Source: Deltaproteobacteria bacterium
Lineage (GTDB): Bacteria; Desulfobacterota; Dissulfuribacteria; Dissulfuribacterales; JALVPX01
NCBI GenBank assembly: GCA_027031565.1
Contig: JALVPX010000032.1
Location: forward strand, 1-20,092
Reading direction: 5' to 3'
DNA: 20,092 nucleotides
Shown: piece by piece, positions 6,807-13,849 of the stretch
How positions within the stretch are numbered: the first letter of the stretch is position 1
How the letters are laid out: every line of letters starts with the position of its first letter
Made by a program: the position numbers and the translations under genes
Notes under the pieces: model-generated
What the model was told of the DNA's origin: nothing
Database searches by the model: none
What the model saw: only the letters and a program-made list of their open reading frames with translations

Positions 6807-8921
6807 ATGGCTAAAACAGTCTGGAGCATGTGCGGCATGTGTTCGGTCCGATGTCCGATCAGGGTGGAAGTTGAGGACGGCAAAATAAAGTGGATTGAGG
6901 GCAATCCTCATCTGCTGGGCGGTGCCCTTTGTGCCAAAGGTTCAGCAGCTATTGCCCTTCACAAGGACAGCGAGCGCCCTCAACAGCCCTTGATCAGGCG
7001 GGGAGGCAGGGGAGCCGGAAAATGGGACCCGGTCAGCTGGGAAACCGCATTGGATTACGTGGCGGAAAAGATCAACAACATCAGGGAAAAATATGGGGCA
7101 AGGGCCATGATGCTTAGCTGCCGCGGCGGCCCGTGGGCAGACCTGCCAAAGGCATTCATTCATGCACTGGGTTCGCCAAATTTCACAAATCATGACAGCG
7201 CCTGCGGAAGAAACGTACACCACGCTTGCAAGACCCTCTATGGTGTCGGGCGCAAGGGCTTCATATACGATATCAAGAATACAAAACACCTGGTCTTGTT
7301 CGGCAGAAACATCCTTGCCTCTCTAAGGGTGGCCGAGGTCCAGCAGGTAATGGACATGCTGGACAAAGGCGGCAGGCTTACCTATGTGGACGTGAGACAG
7401 TCGCTTACCGGCATAAAATCCACCAACTTCATGCAGGTAAGGCCTGGTACAGACTATGCCCTGGCCCTGGGCATGATACACGGCATCATAAAGGCCGAGG
7501 CCTATGACAAGGAATTTATCGAAAAGTACACCACCGGCTTTGACGAACTGGTTTCTTTCATCGAGCCCTATGATGTCAACTGGGCTGCCAAGGAGTGCGG
7601 AATCAAGGTAGGCAGGCTCAAGAGGTTCATCAAAGAGGTCACCGAGGACCGTCCCAAAGTGGTCTTTCATCCTGGATGGATGCTGTCTCGCTACCGCGAT
7701 TCCTTTTATGCCAGCAGGGCATTGTCCATCCTGAACGTATTGATGGGCAACATTGAGATCGAAGGCGGGCAGCAGTTTCCCAAGACCCCAGGAGACTGCG
7801 GAATCAAGGGTCTTAGAACGCTCGATTCACAGATCCCAAAGCCTGAAGAAAAACGGGCGGACGGCGTAGGCTGGAAATACAAGCACTTTGACAAGGGACC
7901 AGGGCTGTTTCACCTCTTTTATGAAGCTATGGCCACTGGCGAACCCTATCCCATAAAGGGAATCATCTGTTACAGGCATGATCCCTTCAACTGCTTCCCG
8001 GATGTTACAGCACAGAAAGAGGCACTGGACAATTGTGAACTAATAGTATCCATAGATACCCACTACAGCGAGTTCGGCTGGTACAGTGACGTTATATTGC
8101 CGGAATCCATGTTCCTTGAAAGGGAGACCCCTATTGCCACCCAGAAAGGACCCAAACCAAGGTTCATATTGCGCCAGCGTGCAGTGGAACCAAGGTTTGA
8201 CACAAAGCCTTCCTGGGAGATCTTCAAACGTTTGGCAGACAAGCTTGGGGCTGGCGAATATTTTCCATACAATACCATTGAAGAATATTGGAATTGGCAG
8301 CTTGAACCAACAGGCTATTCAATAGAAGATTTCAATGAAAAGGGCTTTGTATCACTCACGGACAAGCCCATAATGTATGACCGTGACAATCTCGATGGAA
8401 AATTCAAGACGCCATCCAGCAAAATAGAGTTTGTCAGCCAGGTATTGAAAGAGGCTGGACTGCCGTCCCTAAAGCCGTATGAAAGCCCGCAAAAGCCTGC
8501 AAAGGGCAAGTTCAGGCTGGTATTCGGCCGTTCGCCTGTCCACGCCCATGGACACACCATAAACAATCCCCTGCTCCATGAGCTCTTTCCCGAAAATTCT
8601 CTATGGATCAATACGAGATCTGCTGCAAAACTGGGCATAAAAGAAGGCGACCTGGTTGATGTGATAGCAGAAACCCGGAAGGGAACTGTGAAGGCCCATG
8701 TTACCGACTTTATCCATCCAGAGGCTGTCTACACCGTACATGGATTTGGAAGGCAGGTTCCCCTGCAGAGCAGGGCCTACCACGCAGGCATGAGTGATCA
8801 AAAGCTCCAGGAAGGCCTGCTTCAGGACATGGACCCGGCAGGCGGCGGACTCTGTTTATGTGAGAAATTTGTAATCGTTCGCCGCAGCTCAAGGAATCCA
8901 AAAAGGAGGGTGGAACTGTGA
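6807..8921 (+). CDS. Cytoplasmic molybdopterin oxidoreductase, PsrA/PhsA-like (module 1 catalytic subunit)
   Basis: A 704-aa enzyme of the DMSO-reductase superfamily, holding a bis-MGD Mo or W centre and one [4Fe-4S] cluster. The cluster ligands are Cys9, Cys12, Cys16 and Cys42 near the N-terminus. The likely metal ligand is Cys133 in HDSACGRN. The molybdopterin-binding C-terminal domain runs from about residue 560 (LVFGRSPVHAHGHT..NNP) to the end. There is no Tat signal, so the enzyme is cytoplasmic, unlike periplasmic PsrA and PhsA. The residues after the ligand Cys are not the His-containing motif of formate dehydrogenases, which argues against that activity. The substrate is probably a sulfur compound, by family resemblance only. 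The start has a strong AGGAGG 8 nt upstream. The next gene overlaps by 4 bp, and together they form a two-subunit enzyme. Confidence 0.88.
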   Translation: MAKTVWSMCGMCSVRCPIRVEVEDGKIKWIEGNPHLLGGALCAKGSAAIALHKDSERPQQPLIRRGGRGAGKWDPVSWETALDYVAEKINNIREKYGARAMMLSCRGGPWADLPKAFIHALGSPNFTNHDSACGRNVHHACKTLYGVGRKGFIYDIKNTKHLVLFGRNILASLRVAEVQQVMDMLDKGGRLTYVDVRQSLTGIKSTNFMQVRPGTDYALALGMIHGIIKAEAYDKEFIEKYTTGFDELVSFIEPYDVNWAAKECGIKVGRLKRFIKEVTEDRPKVVFHPGWMLSRYRDSFYASRALSILNVLMGNIEIEGGQQFPKTPGDCGIKGLRTLDSQIPKPEEKRADGVGWKYKHFDKGPGLFHLFYEAMATGEPYPIKGIICYRHDPFNCFPDVTAQKEALDNCELIVSIDTHYSEFGWYSDVILPESMFLERETPIATQKGPKPRFILRQRAVEPRFDTKPSWEIFKRLADKLGAGEYFPYNTIEEYWNWQLEPTGYSIEDFNEKGFVSLTDKPIMYDRDNLDGKFKTPSSKIEFVSQVLKEAGLPSLKPYESPQKPAKGKFRLVFGRSPVHAHGHTINNPLLHELFPENSLWINTRSAAKLGIKEGDLVDVIAETRKGTVKAHVTDFIHPEAVYTVHGFGRQVPLQSRAYHAGMSDQKLQEGLLQDMDPAGGGLCLCEKFVIVRRSSRNPKRRVEL

Positions 8922-9370
8922 ACAAATATATGCTCTATCTCAATTCCAAAAGATGTATCGGGTGCCACGGGTGTGAAGTACACTGCAAGACCAACAAGGA
9001 ACTGCCAGTGGGACCATTCCTGTGCGAGATAAGCCACGACCCCTTGACCGCGGTCAAGGGCGTTCCCAAAACGGAATTTCATTTCAGGTCATGCTATCAC
9101 TGTGAGGACCCCTACTGTGTTCCCATCTGCCCCACAGGAGCAATGATAAAGCGAGAAGATGGAATCGTTTACATTGACACAGATGCCTGCATCGGCTGCA
9201 TGGCCTGTGCCGGTGCCTGCCCCTGGCATATACCGCAATTCAATCCAGCCACCGGCAAGGCAGTAAAATGTGACTATTGCATGGACAGGGTGGATAAGGG
9301 CCTTAAGCCGGCATGCGTATCAAAGTGCACGACGCACGCGCTGAAATTCGTCACCTTGCAGGAAGTATAG
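8918..9370 (+). CDS. Four-cluster ferredoxin-like electron transfer subunit (module 1)
   Basis: A 150-aa iron-sulfur protein of the DmsB/PsrB/HycB type. Sixteen ligand cysteines make four [4Fe-4S] sites: 13-16-19-23, 59-62-67-71, 91-94-97-101 and 118-121-133-137. It would carry electrons between the molybdopterin subunit and an acceptor. There is no signal peptide and no membrane segment, so it stays in the cytoplasm. The GTG start at 8918 overlaps the stop of the catalytic-subunit gene (GTGA) and has AGGAGG 8 nt upstream, which shows translational coupling. No membrane anchor gene (NrfD or similar) follows. Transcription ends at the terminator just downstream, so module 1 is a two-gene unit whose redox partner is not encoded next to it. 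Confidence 0.93.
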   Translation: MNKYMLYLNSKRCIGCHGCEVHCKTNKELPVGPFLCEISHDPLTAVKGVPKTEFHFRSCYHCEDPYCVPICPTGAMIKREDGIVYIDTDACIGCMACAGACPWHIPQFNPATGKAVKCDYCMDRVDKGLKPACVSKCTTHALKFVTLQEV

Positions 9371-9414
9371 AAATGAACTGAACCATCTTAAGTCATAATA
9401 ACAACTCAGATAAC

Positions 9415-9451
9415 GGGGGGATTGTCAAGACACGATCCCCCCTATTTTTTT
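9415..9451 (+). terminator. Intrinsic terminator of module 1
   Basis: GGGGGGAT (9415-9422) pairs with ATCCCCCC (9435-9442). Three more inner pairs, one a G-T wobble, close a 6-nt loop, and TATTTTTTT follows. It is very stable and oriented for the plus strand. Its 3' edge overlaps the stop codon of the convergent trmH gene (9442-9444). No comparable T-tract exists for the minus strand. Confidence 0.93.
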
Positions 9452-10125
9452 GTCCTTTTAATGATCTCGTTCAATACGGCCTTGCCGCGCCTGACAGATT
9501 TCAACACCCATTCGTCCAGCAGTTCCAGCCGTTCCTGGTCAGACAACCCCCACGAACTCTGGTCAATTTCATCCTCCATCCTCCTTCGCAATTCATAAAG
9601 GGCTATACCAGCACTCACGGAAACGTTCAGGCTCTCTGCAAGGCCTTTCATGGGAATGAAAAATGTCCCGTCACTATTTTCTAGAAATTCTTTGTGCAGG
9701 CCGTCTAGTTCCCGCCCGAAAACAACAGCCGCCTTTCTTTCAAGCGGCAGTGAATCCACGGAAAACGACCTTGAGGAAATAGAATTTCCCTTGATGGCTG
9801 GGGGATGCGCACAATATATGTTGTAGCCTCTATGCCTGAGCGACTCCACGCACTCAGTTACCGTACGATACTTGAAAATAGTTACCCATTGTTCAGTACC
9901 TAGTGAAACCCCCTTGGACGGTTTAAAGGGATTTGATATTTGGGCCACGTGCACGTCCTGGATGCCAAAGGCCTCTGCCGACCTTATAACCGCACTCATG
10001 TTGTGGATATGGTAGAAGTCATCCAGCACAACGGTTAACCAGCGGGTCCTGTTGGAGAGTATCGCCTTAAAACGCTCGATGCGCCTTTGGCTCACCAAGG
10101 AGCTTAGAATTTCGTGTTCGTTCAT
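9442..10125 (-). CDS. trmH: TrmH/SpoU-family 2'-O-ribose methyltransferase, probably tRNA Gm18
   Basis: A 227-aa SAM-dependent RNA methyltransferase with the SPOUT knot fold. The three family motifs are present: NMSAVIRSAEAFG with its conserved Asn and Arg (residues about 42-54), VVFGRELDGL (about 134-143) and IPMKGLAESLNVSVSAG (about 157-173). The last binds SAM in the knot. The C-terminal helix region (ERLELLDEWVLKSVRRGKAV) resembles that of TrmH, which methylates G18 in the D-loop of tRNAs. An rRNA target cannot be excluded from sequence alone. It is transcribed against both flanking redox modules and separates them. No clear Shine-Dalgarno precedes the ATG, and a hairpin lies immediately upstream. 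Confidence 0.88.
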   Translation of the reverse strand: MNEHEILSSLVSQRRIERFKAILSNRTRWLTVVLDDFYHIHNMSAVIRSAEAFGIQDVHVAQISNPFKPSKGVSLGTEQWVTIFKYRTVTECVESLRHRGYNIYCAHPPAIKGNSISSRSFSVDSLPLERKAAVVFGRELDGLHKEFLENSDGTFFIPMKGLAESLNVSVSAGIALYELRRRMEDEIDQSSWGLSDQERLELLDEWVLKSVRRGKAVLNEIIKRTKK

Positions 10126-10128
10126 TGC

Positions 10129-10159
10129 CTGGACATGCTAAAATATTATGGCAGTCCAG
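10129..10159 (-). promoter_or_regulatory. Hairpin/inverted repeat directly upstream of trmH
   Basis: On the plus strand CTGGAC-A-TGC (10129-10138) pairs with GCA-GTCCAG (10151-10159), giving nine pairs with one bulged A around an AT-rich 12-nt loop. In the trmH transcript the 3' arm would end about 3 nt before the start codon and could mask ribosome access. The loop also holds a -10-like CATAAT on the minus strand, so it could instead be an operator around a promoter. Confidence 0.35.
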
Positions 10160-10209
10160 AAAAGAATTAAATTTTTTTAATGTTTGGGGAAAGCTTCAGT
10201 GGCTGATTA

Positions 10210-10509
10210 TCAGCTCTGGGTGTCGCCGTAAGATTCGGCCTTGGCATATTCGACCGCGTTGGCATTGTCCAGTTTGATCCAATAATTTCCTGAAAGAAAA
10301 CGCCAATGCCTTCCATCAAATTTTGCGACTAACGTACCGTGATAACGCATCATTTTCTTTATTTGTTCCACGGTGAAAAGCTCTAGATTCTTGTTCTGGA
10401 CATATCCGTCCATAGGATTTGGGATGAGAAACAGAATCAGCAACAAAAGGCTGAGGAGAAAAAGTGAAGGCCGTTTGTAGTCATTTTTTTGACATTTCCG
10501 AGCGCTCAT
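10210..10509 (-). CDS. Small membrane-anchored protein of unknown function
   Basis: A 99-aa protein that I do not recognise. It has a basic N-terminus (about residues 1-14), one membrane helix (about 15-30, LFLLSLLLLILFLI) and a short polar domain outside it with several aromatic residues (RYHGTLVAKFDGRHWRF, NYWIKLDN). It looks like a single-pass or uncleaved-signal protein with a small beta-rich domain. No Shine-Dalgarno is visible before 10509, and no alternative in-frame ATG exists before the membrane helix. It lies 84 bp upstream of trmH on the same strand and may share its transcript. Confidence 0.5.
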   Translation of the reverse strand: MSARKCQKNDYKRPSLFLLSLLLLILFLIPNPMDGYVQNKNLELFTVEQIKKMMRYHGTLVAKFDGRHWRFLSGNYWIKLDNANAVEYAKAESYGDTQS

Positions 10510-10688
10510 AAAAATATTTTAACATCATTTTGTAGGATTGCAATACCTTTTGTTTTGACATCCCTCCCACTTCCCAAAGGGGCTGAAGGATCTTTTTTTC
10601 GCTATTTCGTCCATAAACTTTGCCAAGCTCTTTATTTTGAGACCTATTCAATTATTAAAAAATTCACATTTTGATTATTTCAGCTAAA

Positions 10689-10706
10689 TTGTAAGAATAA
10701 TCACAA
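10689..10706. promoter_or_regulatory. CRP/FNR-type operator upstream of module 2, one mismatch
   Basis: TTGTAA-GAATAA-TCACAA matches TTGTGA-N6-TCACAA except for one base in the left half. It lies about 48 bp upstream of the candidate -35 of the module 2/nuo operon, with its centre roughly 90 bases before the expected transcript start. This is a position typical of activators. The same site type occurs as a perfect palindrome before module 1. Confidence 0.5.
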
Positions 10707-10753
10707 AATACTTTGTGAAATCTTTATTTTCCATCCGTTTTCTCTATTTTTTG

Positions 10754-10782
10754 TTGACATTCGACCATAAATAGTTAAACAT
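10754..10782 (+). promoter_or_regulatory. Candidate promoter of the module 2-nuo operon
   Basis: A consensus TTGACA at 10754-10759 is followed by only weak -10 candidates (TAAACA at 10776 with a 16-nt spacer, or AAACAT at 10777 with 17). A strong -35 with a poor -10 fits a promoter that depends on an activator. The gap 10510-10864 contains no gene. It holds this promoter, the operator at 10689-10706 and the hairpin at 10807-10833. Confidence 0.45.
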
Positions 10783-10806
10783 ATTTTTACCTTGAAATAG
10801 GAGCCA

Positions 10807-10833
10807 ATCATAAAGATTCAAGGTCTTTATGAT
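10807..10833 (+). promoter_or_regulatory. 10-bp inverted repeat in the leader of the module 2-nuo operon
   Basis: ATCATAAAGA (10807-10816) and TCTTTATGAT (10824-10833) are perfect inverted copies around a 7-nt spacer. They lie between the candidate promoter and the Shine-Dalgarno at 10852-10856. As RNA this would be an AU-rich hairpin near the ribosome site. As DNA it could be an operator. No U-tract follows, so termination is unlikely. Confidence 0.5.
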
Positions 10834-10864
10834 CAGGTTAAATAATCAAAAAGGAGACTGCAGT

Positions 10865-12949
10865 ATGGCAAAGTCTGTCTTCAGCATCTGTGGAATGTGT
10901 GCGGTCCGCTGTCCAATACGAGTAGAAGTTGAGGACGGCAAGGTCGTTTGGATTGAAGGCAATTCGAACGATCCAGGCATGGGTACCAGCCTCTGCGCAA
11001 AAGGCGTGGCAGGAAGGGCCTTGCTCTACGACAACGAAAGGCTCCAGCACCCGATGATCCGGGAGGGAGAACGGGGATCAGGCAAATGGAGGAAGGTTTC
11101 CTGGGATGAGGCGTATGACTACATTGCCTCCAAGTTGGAGGGAATAATCAAGGAGCACGGTGGAAAGGCCATAATGCTGAGCGACAGGGGCGGCCCTTTC
11201 GCGGACATCAGGAAGGCCTTCATGAAGGCCCTGGGCTCGCCGAACTATACCAACCATGACTGCACCTGCGGCAGAAATACCCATCACGCCTCAAAGTCCG
11301 TCTATGGCCTAGGCAGGACGGCCCTGGCTTATGATTTCAAGAATGCAAAGCACATAGTGCTTTTTGGAAGGAATATCGTAGAGTCCATAAAGGTTAAAGA
11401 GGTCAAATCCTTCATGCAGGGAGTAAAAAACGGGGCCAAGGTCACCTACATTGATCCAAGGCTTGCCCTAACCGCCTCAAAGGCCACCAGGTACTGGCAG
11501 GTAAGGCCTGGAACAGACTATGCCCTGCTCCTTGCAATCGTAAACGTGACTTTGCGTGAAGGCCTTTATGACAAGGATTTTGTCAACAAGTACGTAAAAG
11601 GCCTTTCAGACCTGGCAAACTTCGTAAAGGAATACACGCCGGAATGGGCGCAAAAGGAGACCGGCATTCCAGCCGACGAGATTGTTGCCTTCTGCCACGA
11701 AATCTCGGCAGACAAGCCGAGCGTCATATTCCATCCTGGCTGGCACTTATCCCGTTACAACGATTCATTTTATGCCAGCAGGATGATACACATCATGAAT
11801 GTCCTCATGGGCAACATAGAGGTCCCGGGAGGTCAATTCTTCCCAAAGACTCCCAAGGATGCAGGCAAAAAGGGGCTGAAGAGCCTGGGGGCTGACATAC
11901 CGAAGGTAGAAGAGAAGCGGGCAGACGGCTGCGGGTGGAAATATAAACGCTTTGATGGCGGCCCGGGCCTTTTGCAGCTTCAATACGAGGCCATAGACAC
12001 AGGAGACCCCTACCCCATCAAGGCCTATTTTGTCGTACGTCATGATCCCCTGCTTGCCATGCCTGACCCAGAAGAGCAAAAGCGGATACTGAACAAGCTT
12101 GATCTCATCGTGGTGGTGGACGTCAATTACAGTGAAACCTTTGGCTTTGCAGATGTCGTTCTGCCTGAGAGCACATATCTCGAACGAGACACCATGATGA
12201 GGACGGACAAGGGTCTTAAGCCCGGCTTCTCCATGAGGAGAAAGGCAATAGAGCCCATCTACGACACGAAGGCTGGATGGGAGATCTGGACCGACCTGGC
12301 ACACAGGCTTGGCAAAGGTGAATACTTCCCATACAAGTCCATAGAAGACATCTGGAATTACCAGTTGCAGGATACTGGGCTCAAGATCGAGGACTTTGAC
12401 GAAAAGGGCTTCGTACAGCTTGCATCAAAGCCCATATGGAAGGACAGGAACAAACTTGAATTCCCTACGCCTTCGGGCAAGATAGAATTTGTCTCCAAGA
12501 AGCTCGAAGACGAAGACATCCCCTCCTTTATACCGTATACGAGCCCGAAAAAACCTGAAAAGGGCGAATTCAGGCTGTTGTTCGGGCGCAAGGGCTACCA
12601 GACCCATGGGCAGACCACGAACAACCCCATCATATCTGAGCTCATGGGCACCAACTGCCTCTGGTTGAATACTAAGGCAGCCCAGGAACTCGGGATCAAC
12701 GACGGCCAGATGATAGAGATCAGCAGCAACGGCACTACTGGCAAAATCAGGGCCAAACTGACTGATTACATCCATCCGGAGGCCGCCTTCATGCTGCACG
12801 GCTATGGCAGGACAATACCGTTTCAGACAAGGGCCTACAAAAAGGGGCTTGCAGACCAGGCATTCATGAAAGGTTTGTTAAAGGTATGGGACAAGGCCGG
12901 AGGCAGCATTTCCCTTTGTGAATCTTTCGTAAAGGTCACACCTGCTTAA
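10865..12949 (+). CDS. Cytoplasmic molybdopterin oxidoreductase, PsrA/PhsA-like (module 2 catalytic subunit)
   Basis: A 694-aa paralogue of the module 1 enzyme; 27 of the first 33 residues are identical. The [4Fe-4S] ligands are Cys9, Cys12, Cys16 and Cys44. The likely Mo/W ligand is Cys135 in HDCTCGRN, with an extra Cys133 not shared with the paralogue. The C-terminal cofactor domain (LLFGRKGYQTHGQTTNNP onward) ends in LCESFVKV. It has no Tat signal. I chose ATG 10865 rather than the longer frame start at 10829 because it has AGGAG 8 nt upstream and aligns with the start of the paralogue. The next gene begins 12 bp later, and the nuo genes follow that without a break. An electron input or output subunit for the nuo-encoded complex is therefore likely. 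The substrate is unknown; formate is unlikely because the formate dehydrogenase active-site pattern is absent. Confidence 0.88.
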   Translation: MAKSVFSICGMCAVRCPIRVEVEDGKVVWIEGNSNDPGMGTSLCAKGVAGRALLYDNERLQHPMIREGERGSGKWRKVSWDEAYDYIASKLEGIIKEHGGKAIMLSDRGGPFADIRKAFMKALGSPNYTNHDCTCGRNTHHASKSVYGLGRTALAYDFKNAKHIVLFGRNIVESIKVKEVKSFMQGVKNGAKVTYIDPRLALTASKATRYWQVRPGTDYALLLAIVNVTLREGLYDKDFVNKYVKGLSDLANFVKEYTPEWAQKETGIPADEIVAFCHEISADKPSVIFHPGWHLSRYNDSFYASRMIHIMNVLMGNIEVPGGQFFPKTPKDAGKKGLKSLGADIPKVEEKRADGCGWKYKRFDGGPGLLQLQYEAIDTGDPYPIKAYFVVRHDPLLAMPDPEEQKRILNKLDLIVVVDVNYSETFGFADVVLPESTYLERDTMMRTDKGLKPGFSMRRKAIEPIYDTKAGWEIWTDLAHRLGKGEYFPYKSIEDIWNYQLQDTGLKIEDFDEKGFVQLASKPIWKDRNKLEFPTPSGKIEFVSKKLEDEDIPSFIPYTSPKKPEKGEFRLLFGRKGYQTHGQTTNNPIISELMGTNCLWLNTKAAQELGINDGQMIEISSNGTTGKIRAKLTDYIHPEAAFMLHGYGRTIPFQTRAYKKGLADQAFMKGLLKVWDKAGGSISLCESFVKVTPA

Positions 12950-12961
12950 GGAGGGTATAAA

Positions 12962-13465
12962 ATGAGCAAATATCACATCGAACAAGATATATCCCTTTGT
13001 ATAGGCTGCCTGGCATGCGAGGCCGCCTGCAAAGACAAAAACAGTGTGCCTGAAGGGGCCTTTTACTGCAAGATGATCCAGGTCGGCCCCAGGACGGTAA
13101 GGAATATCCCGGTCATTGACCATGTCTACATGGCATGTTTCCACTGCGAGAAGCCCTGGTGCGTGGATGCATGCCCCACTGGTGCCATGCAGAAACGGAG
13201 CAAGGACGGCATTGTGTTCGTGGACCCCGATCTATGCGTGGGCTGCAAGGCGTGCATGAAGGCCTGCCCATGGGGCGTGCCCCAGTGGAATGCCTCAACC
13301 GGCAAGGTGGGAAAATGCGACATGTGCATGGACCGCATAGACCAGGGCCTGCAACCTGCCTGCGTGACGAAGTGCACCACGGGCTCCATTAAATTCATGA
13401 CCCCCCAGGCCTCTTCGGAAAAGAGGCGCAGGGACTTTGCAGAAGAGATGCTAAAACGGGGTTAA
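12962..13465 (+). CDS. Four-cluster ferredoxin-like electron transfer subunit (module 2)
   Basis: A 167-aa protein of the DmsB/PsrB/HycB type, paralogous to the module 1 partner. Ligand cysteines for four [4Fe-4S] clusters are at 13-16-19-23, 59-62-67-71, 92-95-98-102 and 119-122-134-138. A charged C-terminal extension (about 148-167, rich in Lys, Arg and Glu) is absent from the module 1 protein and might contact complex I. It is cytoplasmic, with no signal peptide or membrane helix. Its AAGGAGGG Shine-Dalgarno overlaps the stop of the catalytic-subunit gene. nuoA starts 6 bp after its stop. HycB, its functional analogue in formate hydrogenlyase, links a molybdoenzyme to a complex I-like core, and I infer the same job here. 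Confidence 0.93.
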   Translation: MSKYHIEQDISLCIGCLACEAACKDKNSVPEGAFYCKMIQVGPRTVRNIPVIDHVYMACFHCEKPWCVDACPTGAMQKRSKDGIVFVDPDLCVGCKACMKACPWGVPQWNASTGKVGKCDMCMDRIDQGLQPACVTKCTTGSIKFMTPQASSEKRRRDFAEEMLKRG

Positions 13466-13471
13466 GGAGAT

Positions 13472-13849
13472 ATGACACCAGGCACATTCCTACCAAGCGA
13501 TTACCTGCCCATAATGGTAATGCTCATATTTGCCACGGGTTTCGGCGTGGTAACCTTGTGGGTTGGCCGTTATTTCAGGCTTCGCAGGCCTTACGCGGAA
13601 AAACTAGAGGCCTATGAATCTGGCAACCCGCCATCACCGCCGCCTAGATTCCGCTTCTCCATCAAGTTTTACCTGATTGCAATACTCTTCGTGGTTTTCG
13701 ATGTAGAGGCGATATTCCTTTACCCGTGGGCACTGGTCTATGACAAGATCGGCATCTTTGCAGTCGTCGAGATGTTTCTCTTCATATTCCTGCTCTTGGT
13801 GGGATATGCATATGCCTGGCGAAAGGAGGCCTTGGAGTGGGAAAAATAA
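13472..13849 (+). CDS. nuoA: Complex I subunit A (NADH-quinone oxidoreductase family)
   Basis: A 125-aa membrane subunit with three helices (about 11-32, 62-83 and 90-113), as is normal for NuoA. The family signature is clear: YESG (48-51), RFSIKFYLIAILFVVFDVE and FLYPWAL. The conserved Asp/Glu pair of FDVE takes part in the proton and quinone-coupling region. A GGAG lies 3-6 nt before the ATG, and the stop of the preceding ferredoxin gene is only 6 bp upstream. The usual YESGxxP loop here continues with a Pro-rich SPPPRF. The gene overlaps the nuoB start by 13 bp. Confidence 0.97.
   Translation: MTPGTFLPSDYLPIMVMLIFATGFGVVTLWVGRYFRLRRPYAEKLEAYESGNPPSPPPRFRFSIKFYLIAILFVVFDVEAIFLYPWALVYDKIGIFAVVEMFLFIFLLLVGYAYAWRKEALEWEK

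Noticed and set aside
10829..10864. Twelve-codon N-terminal extension of the module 2 enzyme
   Set aside because: It overlaps the leader inverted repeat and the AGGAG that serves ATG 10865, and the paralogue starts at the residue matching 10865.
10865..12949. Module 2 catalytic subunit as a formate dehydrogenase
   Set aside because: The metal-ligand Cys is followed by GRN rather than the His and Gly-Pro pattern of formate dehydrogenases, and the C-terminus resembles PsrA/PhsA-like enzymes.
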